DNA of 64,000 bases from Natronoglomus mannanivorans (GCA_025517485.1 JAOPKB010000014.1:104896-168895), one strand, 5' to 3'; shown: positions 35,228 through 44,276, counted from the stretch's first letter. The notes: generated from the sequence alone by a model not told the origin. Program-made: numbers and translations.

Positions 35228-36466
35228 ATGGCAGAACTCACGATCTACGATTCCCAGGGGAACCGATACGACGACGGCGACCGCGCCAGCGTCGCGGTCA
35301 GCGAACGGATCGAGAACTTCTTTTTCGGCGGCGTCCGCGTCTATCTGGACGTCGGGTCGACGACGGAACTGGTAGTCTTCTTCCGCGCTCGGAAAACCAA
35401 AAGCGGTCGTGCCGAGCAGTACTTCGCGGTCTATCGCACCGATACGATGAATCAACTGTTCACTCGCTTCAAGGAGGACCTTCGACGGCGCGTCGAGGGC
35501 GAGTACGGCATGTCCCTCCAGACGACGAGTGACGACGTCGAACTGTTCGCGAAACTCGACTCGGGGGCGAAACCCGTTCCGGGGACCGACGAGGAACATC
35601 GGGTACTGTCCTCGCTCCTCGAGGACGGGGAGTCGCTCAGCGTCGGGACTCGAGACGCAGACAGCGCGCTCGCACTGTTGTACAAGTACGTTCAGGACGG
35701 TGCGGGAGAGATAGCGATCGCGGAGAACGCAGGTATTACCGACCTCGAAGCGTGTGATTTGACGATCGAGCTCGGCCACGACGACGGCTTCGTCCCGCTC
35801 GACGAGACCGAATCGCTGTTCGAACAGCGGTTCGGCCTCCGATCGGACGACTCGACCGAGGTGCAGCCGTCGCGTCCGCGGGCCACCGAGTCGGGGGCGG
35901 AGTCCGACTCGTCCACGCTCGGTTCGGCTGTCCGCGTCGGAGCCATCGCGATCGGACTCGTCTTCGCACTCGGTATTCTGGCCGTCGTCGCGATCAACGG
36001 CGCGGCGATCGCCGGGATCGGCGTTCCCTCCGGGTTCGATCCGATCGTCGTCGCCGACGACTCGAGTACAGACGACGCTCTCGCGGACGCCGACAGCGAC
36101 GAGGCCGAACCGTCTCTCGAGGCGGTCACGGTCGTCGGGGCAGAGTCGCACTCGCTCACGTCGAACGGCGAGTTCGTGGACAGTGTAACGGTGATGGTCG
36201 ACGACAATCAGCAGATAGAGATCACCGGTGAGTCCAATCAGGGACAGGTCGCGTTCGAGTTAGCCGACGGCGAAGACGTTCTCTTCGAGGACTCTAGAGT
36301 TGCGAACGGACCGTTCAACATCTATCTCTCGGAACTATCCAACGGCGAAACGACGCTCACGATCGCCGCCGGAGAGAGATCCGGTGACGACGACGTCGGC
36401 GGCGACTGGGTGACGATTCGCGAAGAGGTTACCGTCACTATCGAGGGTGTCGAGACGGCCGAGTGA
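35228..36466 (+). CDS. Single-pass partner of the membrane GTPase
   Basis: 412 residues, starting 3 bp after the GTPase stop. Residues 1-205 form a cytoplasmic alpha/beta domain with no family I recognise (FFFGGVRVYLDVGSTTELVV, EQYFAVYRTDTMNQLFTRFK, YKYVQDGAGEIAIAENAGIT). A Ser/Glu linker leads to one membrane helix (VGAIAIGLVFALGILAVVAI, about 237-260) and an extracytoplasmic beta domain (VDSVTVMVDDNQQIEITGES; FNIYLSELSNGETTLTIAAG). The layout is that of a transmembrane sensor or effector whose inner part could be regulated by the GTPase. No signal peptide. Confidence 0.75.
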   Translation: MAELTIYDSQGNRYDDGDRASVAVSERIENFFFGGVRVYLDVGSTTELVVFFRARKTKSGRAEQYFAVYRTDTMNQLFTRFKEDLRRRVEGEYGMSLQTTSDDVELFAKLDSGAKPVPGTDEEHRVLSSLLEDGESLSVGTRDADSALALLYKYVQDGAGEIAIAENAGITDLEACDLTIELGHDDGFVPLDETESLFEQRFGLRSDDSTEVQPSRPRATESGAESDSSTLGSAVRVGAIAIGLVFALGILAVVAINGAAIAGIGVPSGFDPIVVADDSSTDDALADADSDEAEPSLEAVTVVGAESHSLTSNGEFVDSVTVMVDDNQQIEITGESNQGQVAFELADGEDVLFEDSRVANGPFNIYLSELSNGETTLTIAAGERSGDDDVGGDWVTIREEVTVTIEGVETAE

Positions 36467-36808
36467 GGTCCGACGCGACAGGAAGGGTCGAGTTCCCGTC
36501 TCCCGTTGGAAGACGATCGTCGTCGAACCGACTCGAACCGTATCTTTTCGAGTGATTGCAATCGTGTAGATCGTATTCTCGAGCTAATAAAATTGGGATA
36601 CTTACAACGTTCTATCACTACTATTTGAGTAGGTTTTTCTATTCCAGAGGTTCGAAAATTCGTGCGATAGTGGTCTGTGAGGGGTTCCTACTGATCGACA
36701 AAACCTTGCTCTTCCAGAGACGATCATTTGATTTGGTTATACCTATAAGAAATAGTGACTTTCATTATATCCAGAAGATTTAATTGAGAGACACGACCTT
36801 GTGTCGAT
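36467..36808. other. AT-rich intergenic region before the dockerin protein
   Basis: About 340 bp; 36560-36780 is strikingly AT-rich against a GC-rich background, with TTTGGTTATACCTATAAG and similar boxes near 36735-36755 likely to be promoter elements for the gene at 36809. No ORF here has coding character. Confidence 0.5.
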
Positions 36809-39800
36809 ATGCTACCACCTTGTCCACGGAGACGATTCCTCGCACTCGCGGGGATCGCCACCGGTACGGCGCTCGGGTCGACGCCCGTGGCTTCGGCGTC
36901 GGAGACGATCGAGTACGGCGACACCGTCAGTGGTACGACCGACGGCCACCACCAGTTCACGTCTGACGGGGGAGACGTCGTCAGTATCGACTTGCGGGTG
37001 GACAACGAGTACCAAAACGAAGGGTACCTCAGAATTTGGGACCCTAACGGCGATTCGGTTCGCACCAGATGGGGAAACGGCTACGAGGGGAACGCTGTCA
37101 TTACGGGCACTACATTGCCCGGAATCGAGGGAACCTATACCATCGAGGTGTCGGCTGGGACGAACTCCGATAGCGAAACCTTCGGCTATACGCTCTCGCT
37201 GTACGAGGATATCCCGATCGACGAAACGATCGAGTACGGCGACACTGTTTCGGGCGAACTCGACGAAACCGATCGGTATCTCGAGAGTAACTTCAACGGC
37301 TACCACGAAACGTACTCGTTCGAGGGATCGGAAGGCGACGTCGTTTCTATCGAGATGCGTCCCGAGGACAAGTACGCCAACGACGCCGATCTCAATCTCT
37401 ACGATCCGAACGACGAGCGGATCGCGTATACGTCGACATTCGACGGAGACGAGGGAAACATGGTGATCAGCCGAGAGGAGCTACCACAGGACGGTGAGTA
37501 CACGATCGTCGCGACCAGTTCGAACGACGACGAGACGTTCGCCTACGACCTCTCGCTGTACGAGGGGATCCCGATCGACCAGGAGATCGGATACGGCGAC
37601 ACCGTCGAGGGAGCACTCGACGAACGCGATCGGTATCTCCGGAGCAACTTCAACGGTTATCACGAGACCTACTCGTTCGCTGGCGAGGAAGGTGACGTCG
37701 TCTCCGTCGAGATGCGTCCCGAGGACAAGATCACGGACGATGCGTACCTCAACCTGTACGATCCGAACCACGAACGGATCGCGTACGAATCCTCGAGTGG
37801 TGACGAGGGGAACACGGTGATCAGTCGGGCAGAACTCGAGCAAGACGGCGAGTACACGATCGTCGCGACCAGCTCGCTAAGCACAGATCTCTTCTCCTAC
37901 GGTCTCTCCCTGTACGAAGGGATTCCGATCGACGATGAGATCGAGTACGGCGAGACCATCGAGGGCGAACTCGCCGAAAGCGACCGATACCTCCACGGCA
38001 ACTTCAACGGCTATCACGAGACCTACGCGTTCGACGGCGAGGAGGGAGACGTGGTCTCCGTCGAGATGCGTCCCGAAGACAAGACCGCTGACGACGCGTA
38101 TCTGAATCTCTACGATCCGAACCACGAACGGATCGCGTACGGGTTGACCAGCTATGGAGACGAGGGGAACACGGTGATCAGTGGGGCGGAACTCGAGCAA
38201 GACGGCGAGTATACGATCGTCGCGACCAGTTCGGACTACAGCGGGACGTTCTCCTACGACCTTTCACTCTACGAGGGGATCCCCATCGACGGCGAGATCG
38301 GGTACGGCGACACCGTCGAGGGCGAACTCGACGAGACCGATCGATACCTCGAGAACTTCGAGTTCAGCGGCTATCACGAGACCTACGCGTTCGACGGCGC
38401 GGAGGGCGACGTGGTCTCCGTCGAGATGCGACCCGAGGACAAGACCGCGAACGACGCCCAGCTCACGCTGTACGGTCCGAACCACGAACGGATCACGTCC
38501 GAATCGTCGGACGGTGACGAGGGGAACACGGTGATCAGTCGAGGAGAACTCGAGCAAAACGGCGAGTACATCATCGTCGCGACCAGTTCGGACGACGACG
38601 AGACGTTCTCCTACGATCTCTCGCTGTACGAGGGGATTCCCATCGACGAGGAGATCGGGTACGGTGAGACCATCGAAAGCGCGCTGAGCGAAGCCGATCG
38701 ATACCTCGACGATTGGGACTTCAACGGCTATCACGAGACCTATGCGTTCGACGGTGCGGAAGGCGACGTGGTCTCCGTCGAAATGCGCCCCGAGGACAAC
38801 AGCGAACAGGAGGCGTTGCTGGCTCTGTTCGATCCGAGCGACGAACTGCTCACGAGCCAAACGTCCGGTGACGGTGGGAACGCGACGCTCAGTCTCGGGG
38901 AACTCTCCCGAACCGGCGAGTACACCGTCGTCGCGATGAGCGACGAGATCGACGAGACGTTCTCATACGACCTCTCGCTCTACGAGGGGATCCCGATCGA
39001 CGAGACGATCGAGTACGGCGACGTCGTCGACCGAGAACTCGACGAAGACGATCGATATCTCGACGACTTCGACTTCCGTGGCTACCACGACACGTACGCG
39101 CTCGAGGCTGTCGAGGGGGACGTCGTCTCCGTCGAGATGCGCCCCGAGGACGAATACGAGAACGACGCGATGCTCGCGCTCTTCGACCCGAGCGACGAAC
39201 GGGTCACACATCAGCGGACCGGTCGCGAAGGGTTCGCAACCATCGAACTCGAGGAACTCGACCGATCGGGCGAACACACGATCGTCGCCACGAGTTCGAA
39301 CGACGACGAGACGTTCTCGTACGAACTCCGCGTCCACGAAGGGATTCCGTCCACCGACAGGATCGCAGCCGGTGAGACGCTGACGGGATCGATCACGGTG
39401 GACGGTTACTACCTCTCGAACTTCGACGGGTTCTATCGCACCTACACGTTCGGCGCTCGAGAGGACGACGAGGTAACGATCGAGGCTCGACCGCCGGAAC
39501 TGTACGAGACCGAGATGACGCTCCGACTGTACGACGAGAGTACGGATCGGATCGCCTGGGACACGGTTCCGGACGACGACGGTATCGCGTCCATCGAAAC
39601 GACGATCGAGCGACCGGGCGAGTACACGATCGTCGTCGCCGCGGGTGACTCGACGACGGTCGACGGCTACCAGCTGTCGATGGACGGTGCGACGGACTTG
39701 CAACCACCGGCGGTCGTCGGCTCGGATCCGCCACAGGATCTCGATGGTGACGGGCTCTACGAGGACGTTACCGGTGACGGCACGTTCACCGCGGCCGACG

Positions 39801-39937
39801 TCCACGCGCTGTACGAACACCGTGACAGCGACGTCGTGGTGGAGCATCCGGCTGCGTTCGACTTCAGTGGTACCGGCGGCGAGGTCACCGTTGCAGACGT
39901 TCAAGCGCTGTGGAACCGCCTCACGGAGAACCGATGA
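36809..39937 (+). CDS. Tat-exported PPC-repeat surface protein with C-terminal dockerin-like domain
   Basis: 1042 residues. A twin-arginine signal (PRRRFLALAGIATGTALGST, cleavage after ASA near 31), then eight beta-sandwich repeats of about 118 residues, each opening like ETIEYGDTVSGELDETDRYL, followed by GYHETYSFEGSEGDVVSIEM, and closing with GEYTIVATSSNDDETFSYDL SLYEGIPI; this matches the bacterial pre-peptidase C-terminal (PPC) fold. The last 68 residues (from 975) are a dockerin-like EF-hand pair: DLDGDGLYEDVTGDGTFTAA and FDFSGTGGEVTVADVQALWN. No protease domain is present, so it looks like a scaffold or adhesin. Its stop overlaps the next start (ATGA). Confidence 0.88.
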   Translation: MLPPCPRRRFLALAGIATGTALGSTPVASASETIEYGDTVSGTTDGHHQFTSDGGDVVSIDLRVDNEYQNEGYLRIWDPNGDSVRTRWGNGYEGNAVITGTTLPGIEGTYTIEVSAGTNSDSETFGYTLSLYEDIPIDETIEYGDTVSGELDETDRYLESNFNGYHETYSFEGSEGDVVSIEMRPEDKYANDADLNLYDPNDERIAYTSTFDGDEGNMVISREELPQDGEYTIVATSSNDDETFAYDLSLYEGIPIDQEIGYGDTVEGALDERDRYLRSNFNGYHETYSFAGEEGDVVSVEMRPEDKITDDAYLNLYDPNHERIAYESSSGDEGNTVISRAELEQDGEYTIVATSSLSTDLFSYGLSLYEGIPIDDEIEYGETIEGELAESDRYLHGNFNGYHETYAFDGEEGDVVSVEMRPEDKTADDAYLNLYDPNHERIAYGLTSYGDEGNTVISGAELEQDGEYTIVATSSDYSGTFSYDLSLYEGIPIDGEIGYGDTVEGELDETDRYLENFEFSGYHETYAFDGAEGDVVSVEMRPEDKTANDAQLTLYGPNHERITSESSDGDEGNTVISRGELEQNGEYIIVATSSDDDETFSYDLSLYEGIPIDEEIGYGETIESALSEADRYLDDWDFNGYHETYAFDGAEGDVVSVEMRPEDNSEQEALLALFDPSDELLTSQTSGDGGNATLSLGELSRTGEYTVVAMSDEIDETFSYDLSLYEGIPIDETIEYGDVVDRELDEDDRYLDDFDFRGYHDTYALEAVEGDVVSVEMRPEDEYENDAMLALFDPSDERVTHQRTGREGFATIELEELDRSGEHTIVATSSNDDETFSYELRVHEGIPSTDRIAAGETLTGSITVDGYYLSNFDGFYRTYTFGAREDDEVTIEARPPELYETEMTLRLYDESTDRIAWDTVPDDDGIASIETTIERPGEYTIVVAAGDSTTVDGYQLSMDGATDLQPPAVVGSDPPQDLDGDGLYEDVTGDGTFTAADVHALYEHRDSDVVVEHPAAFDFSGTGGEVTVADVQALWNRLTENR
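36900..39660 (+). repeat. Eight tandem PPC-like repeat units (~354 bp each)
   Basis: Unit starts fall near 36900, 37220, 37575, 37927, 38287, 38645, 39000 and 39355. The central five units are very similar at DNA level (for example the GTCTCCGTCGAGATGCG block repeated every 350-360 bp), so the array could expand or contract by recombination. The first and last units are the most diverged. Confidence 0.85.
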
Positions 39938-40104
39938 CTGAACGCACGTTCGATCCGGGCAGACGAGCGTCTCGGCGACCGCACGCAGCGCTCTTGGTGT
40001 TGGGACTGGTGATCCTCGCCAGCGCGTTCGCGTTCTCGTTCGGGAGCCAGGGCGTCCTCGGCGAGACCGACGACGGAACCGCCGTAACGGTCGATGCCCA
40101 GTGA
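39934..40104 (+). CDS. Signal-peptide fragment of the cohesin-like protein
   Basis: 56 residues from ATG 39934, overlapping the upstream stop (ATGA): MTERTFDPGRRASRRPHAAL, hydrophobic core LVLGLVILASAFAFSFGSQG, then ETDDGTAVTVDAQ and TGA. A complete export signal with a few mature residues cannot work alone. TAVTVDAQ aligns with the start of cohesin repeat 2 in the next gene (ADVTIDAPNGVQ), so this is very probably the N-terminus of the 914-residue protein displaced by a one-base frameshift at about 40095-40101. Confidence 0.65.
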   Translation: MTERTFDPGRRASRRPHAALLVLGLVILASAFAFSFGSQGVLGETDDGTAVTVDAQ

Positions 40105-42845
40105 CCGAACTCGAGGCCGGCGAGTCGGCGACCGCGACGGTCGGTCTCGAGGGTGCGGCCGACGGGGTGAGCACGTACGAGATGACCCTCGCAACGAACG
40201 ATACCGACGTCGCCACACTCGAGGACGTCACGGTTCTCGCCGACGGCGAGGACGGACCGCTGGTCCATACCGACCGAAGTGCCGACGGCTCCGAGCTGAC
40301 CGTCGTGGTCGCGCTTCTCGACGCCGCCCACGAGCCCGGCGACGCGATCGATCTCTTCGACGCCGAACTCGAGACTCGCGGCGGTGGGGACGTCGAAATC
40401 GAGGTCACCGAGATTGGCGAGATCACCGACCTCGAGACCGACGCCTACGGGATCGACCGAACGGAGGCCGCCGATCTCTCGGTTACAGACCCAGGCCAGC
40501 CCGTCGCCGACGTGACGATCGACGCGCCGAACGGGGTTCAGCCGAACGCGACGACGACGGCGACGGTCGGTCTCGAGGGCGCGACCAACGGGGTGAGCAC
40601 GTACGAGATGGCCCTCACCACGAACGATACGGACGTCGCCACTCTCGAGGACGTCGCGGTTCGCGCCGACGGTGAACACGGGCCGCTGACCCACGTCGAG
40701 AAAAGCGCGGACGGGTCGGCACTCGTCGTCACGGTCGCGCTCCTCGACGCCACGCACGAGCCCGACGATTCGATCGAGCTGTTCGACGTCGAACTCGAGA
40801 CCCACGCCGAAGGCGTCGTCGAACTCGACGTCGACGAGGTCGGCGAACTCACCGACCTCGACCTCGATGCGTACGAAATCGGCCAGTCGAACCCCGTCGA
40901 ACTCGAGGTGGCAGACGATCCCGGACTCCTCGCGACGATCGAAGAGGTTCCCGAGGACGTGGTCGCCGGTGACGAGGCGACGGTCGTCGCGGAGATCGAA
41001 AACGCCGGATACACGGAAGCGAGCCGGACGGTCGATCTCGTCAGCGAGACGGGGGTCGTCGACTCGACGACGATCACGCTCGACAGCGGCGCAACCGAAC
41101 GCGTCGAACTGACGTGGGAGACGACCCGAGACGACGTCGGCGAACACGACCTCCTAGTCGAGACCGGGGACGATACCGCGGAGGTCGCCCTCGAAGTGGC
41201 CGAACCGCCTACCCCGGCGATCTTCGAGCCCGAAATCACGGCCGTCACCGAACCGGTCGAAGGCGGGGAGTTGGTACTCGAGGCCGACGTCGAGAACACC
41301 GGAGACCGCACGGATACGCAAACCGTCGGCCTCGAGATCGACGGGACGACTGTCGACAGCGCCGAGGGAATCGAACTCGAGGGCGGCAACGCCACGAACG
41401 TGACGCTGATCTGGAACACCGAAGACGGTGATCACGGCGAATACGACGCTGCCGTCACGACCGAAAACGAGAGCGCCGAGACGTCGGTAGTGGTCAGAGA
41501 GGACGTCCCCGAACCGTTCTTCGACGTCACGATCGACGAGTCGAACGATCCCGTCACTGCGGGCGAGGACTTGGTCGTGAACGCAACGGTGACGAACGTC
41601 GGCGGGGAACCCGGAGCCGCCGAGATCGACTTCGAGGTCGACGGCGAACTCGTCGAGACCGGCACGGTCGACCTCTCCGCTGACGAGGAGACGACGCTCT
41701 CGTTCGTCTCTCCGACCGACGCCGACGATCCACCGGACGTCGACGTCACGGTCTCGAGTCCCGATGCGACCGAGACGACGACCACACGCGTCGACGAGCC
41801 CGAGCCCGCGACGTTCGAGGTCGTCGACGTCGACGTTCCCACGACGGTGACCCAGGGAGAGACGTTCGACGCGACCGTCACGGTCGAAAACGTCGGCGAT
41901 CTCGAGGGGAGTGAATCGGTCGAGTTACACTTCGACGACCGACGGGGCGACGCCGACGACCGAGAGATCGGCCTCGACGGCGGTGAACGAACGACGGTGA
42001 CGCTGACGTTCGACGTTCCAGTCGAGCCGCGAGCCGGGGAGCACGAGATTGACGTGACGGCCGCGACGCCAGACGACAGCGTCTCTCGAGACGTCGTCGT
42101 CGACTACGAGTCGATCGAGAGCGGTCTCGAGGCCCTCGACGGCGGTGGCGTCGTCGCCGTCGCCGCAGGCGAGTACGCGGAGACGGTCACGATCGAGACG
42201 GCGGACGTCTCTCTCGAGGGGATCGCCGGAAGCGGCGATACGACGGTCTCCCCGGCCGAAGACGTCGCGTTCGACGTGGCCGCCGAGAACGTCACCATCG
42301 AGGGCGTGACGATCGACGGAACCGGCGCCGAGACGGGCGTCGTCGCCCGGTCTGACGGTGTGACCATCGAGCGGAACGTCTTCTCCGGTCTCGAGACGGG
42401 GATCCATCTGACCGACAGCGACGGGCACGCGATCGCGTACAACACGTTCCGCGAGAGCGTCGAGACGGGAATCGCGGTCGACGCTTCCAACGGGAACGCG
42501 ATCACCCAGAACGTCGTCGAGGGCGTCGACGGAATCGTCTTCGACGACGGTGCCGGCGAGACGACGGTGAACACGAACGAGATCACCGTCACGAACGATG
42601 CCATCAGGTTCGAGGAAGACGCCGGACCCGGAACCGTTCTCGAGGAAAACAACCTGATCGCCGGCAACTGGAGCGTCAACAACCTGGCAGAGATGACCGT
42701 CGAGGGATCGGCGAACTACTACGGAGAGGATGGTCTCGAGGAGAACACCAACGGTGACGTCGTCGACGACGAACCGGCCGATCAGTACGACGGCGCCGAA
42801 TACGAACTCGCGATCACCGCCGTCGCCTCCCCTCTGATCCCGTAG
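40101..42845 (+). CDS. Cohesin-like x2, CARDB x4, beta-helix surface protein
   Basis: 914 residues from GTG 40101. Two cohesin-like domains (1-130 and 136-265) share the signature TATVGLEGATNGVSTYEMAL; the first lacks its first strand, which is encoded in the preceding frame. Four CARDB/Ig-like domains follow (about 271, 374, 472 and 571; for example FEPEITAVTEPVEGGELVLE), then a right-handed beta-helix of NosD type (668-890: ISLEG-like rungs such as NVTIEGVTIDGTGAETGVVA). No signal peptide is in this frame. With the dockerin-bearing neighbour this suggests a cohesin-dockerin surface assembly. Either a pseudogene by frameshift or dependent on frameshifting or coupled restart (GTGA). Confidence 0.8.
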   Translation: MTELEAGESATATVGLEGAADGVSTYEMTLATNDTDVATLEDVTVLADGEDGPLVHTDRSADGSELTVVVALLDAAHEPGDAIDLFDAELETRGGGDVEIEVTEIGEITDLETDAYGIDRTEAADLSVTDPGQPVADVTIDAPNGVQPNATTTATVGLEGATNGVSTYEMALTTNDTDVATLEDVAVRADGEHGPLTHVEKSADGSALVVTVALLDATHEPDDSIELFDVELETHAEGVVELDVDEVGELTDLDLDAYEIGQSNPVELEVADDPGLLATIEEVPEDVVAGDEATVVAEIENAGYTEASRTVDLVSETGVVDSTTITLDSGATERVELTWETTRDDVGEHDLLVETGDDTAEVALEVAEPPTPAIFEPEITAVTEPVEGGELVLEADVENTGDRTDTQTVGLEIDGTTVDSAEGIELEGGNATNVTLIWNTEDGDHGEYDAAVTTENESAETSVVVREDVPEPFFDVTIDESNDPVTAGEDLVVNATVTNVGGEPGAAEIDFEVDGELVETGTVDLSADEETTLSFVSPTDADDPPDVDVTVSSPDATETTTTRVDEPEPATFEVVDVDVPTTVTQGETFDATVTVENVGDLEGSESVELHFDDRRGDADDREIGLDGGERTTVTLTFDVPVEPRAGEHEIDVTAATPDDSVSRDVVVDYESIESGLEALDGGGVVAVAAGEYAETVTIETADVSLEGIAGSGDTTVSPAEDVAFDVAAENVTIEGVTIDGTGAETGVVARSDGVTIERNVFSGLETGIHLTDSDGHAIAYNTFRESVETGIAVDASNGNAITQNVVEGVDGIVFDDGAGETTVNTNEITVTNDAIRFEEDAGPGTVLEENNLIAGNWSVNNLAEMTVEGSANYYGEDGLEENTNGDVVDDEPADQYDGAEYELAITAVASPLIP

Positions 42846-43741
42846 GTGCCGGTCTGGCTGGGCTCGATCGGAAGCATTCCGATTCCGTTCTCGAATCCGA
42901 GTGCGGTCGTCTGCTGGTCGCCATCGGGAGCCGTCACGACGATATCGCGAGTTTCGTCGTCTAACTCGCCACCAAGATCGGAGTAGACGCCGATCGTCGT
43001 CTCGTCGCCGACCGTCAGTCCGGTCAAGTGAGGTGGAACGACGGTGTACGGGCCGACAGCAACAGTCGCGCTATCGGTCGAATCCGTTGCCTCCGATTCG
43101 ACCCGAACCGTGTATTCTCCCTCTGTGACGTCGGTTTCGAGGTCGGCGAGATCGACGTCGACATGGACGTTTCCGTCCGAACCAGTCGACGCAGTACGCG
43201 TCGTCACATCTTCGCCGTCCGGATCCTCGAGTGTGAGCGTCACATCGACGTCCGACGACGGCTGGGGGACGTTCTCGTCGGCCAACTCGAGGGCACCCGC
43301 CAGAACGGGAATCGTTCCGTCCGGTGCGACGTGTCCGTGCTGGGTCGCCGTCGCCGTCGTGACCCGGAGGTCGATATCGACCTCGGACATCGTCCCGACA
43401 GTTCCGGTTCTCGTGTGTGTTTCGTCGTCCGTCACGGAGATCTGGTCGACCCGCTGGGTGAGCAAATCTCCGTCCCGGACGAGTTCGACGACATCGTACA
43501 CACCGGGCTCGAGGTCCGCTCGAGAGACCGCCTCGCGAGTCGCGTAGAACGATCGGTCTCCCGTCTCACGGTTGATGACCTCGACGCCGAGCACGTAATC
43601 GTCAGTCCTCCCAATCGCTGTGGAATCGGTTCCCCCTTCGGTATCGGACCAGCTCGTCGCACCGGTCGCGATTCCAGTCGCACTGAGGAGCCCCGACATC
43701 CCCAGTGTAGTCAAAAACGACCGTCGATCGTGTTTTCCCAT
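42782..43741 (-). CDS. Tat-exported beta-rich surface protein, unknown
   Basis: 319 residues from ATG 43741 (MGKHDRRSFLTTLGMSGLLS), a clear twin-arginine signal ending in GATS. The mature protein has Ig/transthyretin-like strands (YVLGVEVINRETGDRSFYAT; PGVYDVVELVRDGDLLTQRV; DVTLTLEDPDGEDVTTRTAS). The last 64 bp overlap the end of the convergent cohesin-like gene. The C-terminus (EATAVIASSYSAPSY) is the reverse reading of that gene's end, so the natural C-terminus may be lost. An in-frame GTG at 43747 adds two residues. Confidence 0.7.
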   Translation of the reverse strand: MGKHDRRSFLTTLGMSGLLSATGIATGATSWSDTEGGTDSTAIGRTDDYVLGVEVINRETGDRSFYATREAVSRADLEPGVYDVVELVRDGDLLTQRVDQISVTDDETHTRTGTVGTMSEVDIDLRVTTATATQHGHVAPDGTIPVLAGALELADENVPQPSSDVDVTLTLEDPDGEDVTTRTASTGSDGNVHVDVDLADLETDVTEGEYTVRVESEATDSTDSATVAVGPYTVVPPHLTGLTVGDETTIGVYSDLGGELDDETRDIVVTAPDGDQQTTALGFENGIGMLPIEPSQTGTYGIRGEATAVIASSYSAPSY

Positions 43742-44276
43742 TCGCACATATATTCAATAAATCCAGACCTTATTATTCTACTGACAGTATGATTCGGAAT
43801 TATATGTTGATATTTTATCGGAATCGATGGATAAACAACCGAAGCTAGGTTTGAATCTAGGCGTTCGAATCCTCTCCGAAAGTGTTAAAATATAATTGTA
43901 TGCTTGTATTTGTAAGCTTGATTTACATTATTGGTGGGTGGATGGCGTGTTGAATTCCTCATTCGGTCGTCGAAACAGCCCGGAACCGACGATCCATTCG
44001 TCACCGTCTCGAGGACGAACCGACCTGCCACTTCGAATCCGGCCATCGAACGATCGAGCGCCGAGAAAGGCCGACTTTGACATCCTCCCCGCCCTAAAGG
44101 CCGGGGCTTTCTCCTCACACTTCCGTAACGATTTGGATACAGCTGCTCACTGTCCGGATTCAGTCAATCAGTCCCGACACTCGAGGACGTAGTCGATCGA
44201 CTGTCGATACGCTGTACGTGCTTTCACGCCACATCGACCCGAGACTGGCCTTCGGTCTGCAGAACCGACCGTCGTA
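43742..44276. other. AT-rich intergenic region with an element end
   Basis: 535 bp. 43742-43930 is AT-rich and holds the promoter of the Tat protein. 44077-44116 is a solo IS605-type end (listed separately). I see no gene; the open frames are short and lack coding bias. Confidence 0.5.
44077..44116 (-). repeat. Solo right end of a tnpB element
   Basis: On the minus strand: GTGAGGAGAAAGCCCC, a GGCC-TTTA-GGGC hairpin, then GGGGAGGATGTCAA. This is the familiar haloarchaeal tnpB 3' end, whose translation is EEKA..., ending at the TCAA cleavage site. No tnpB remains upstream (to the right). A footprint of an excised or decayed element. Confidence 0.65.

Noticed and set aside
33833..36151. 772-residue open frame on the minus strand across the GTPase pair
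   Set aside because: Antisense shadow created by G/C third positions; composition follows the complement of the two + genes, which have real motifs.
36900..39660. Regular repeats as a CRISPR array
   Set aside because: Unit length of about 354 bp with an uninterrupted reading frame; these are protein domain repeats, and no short direct repeats with unique spacers occur.
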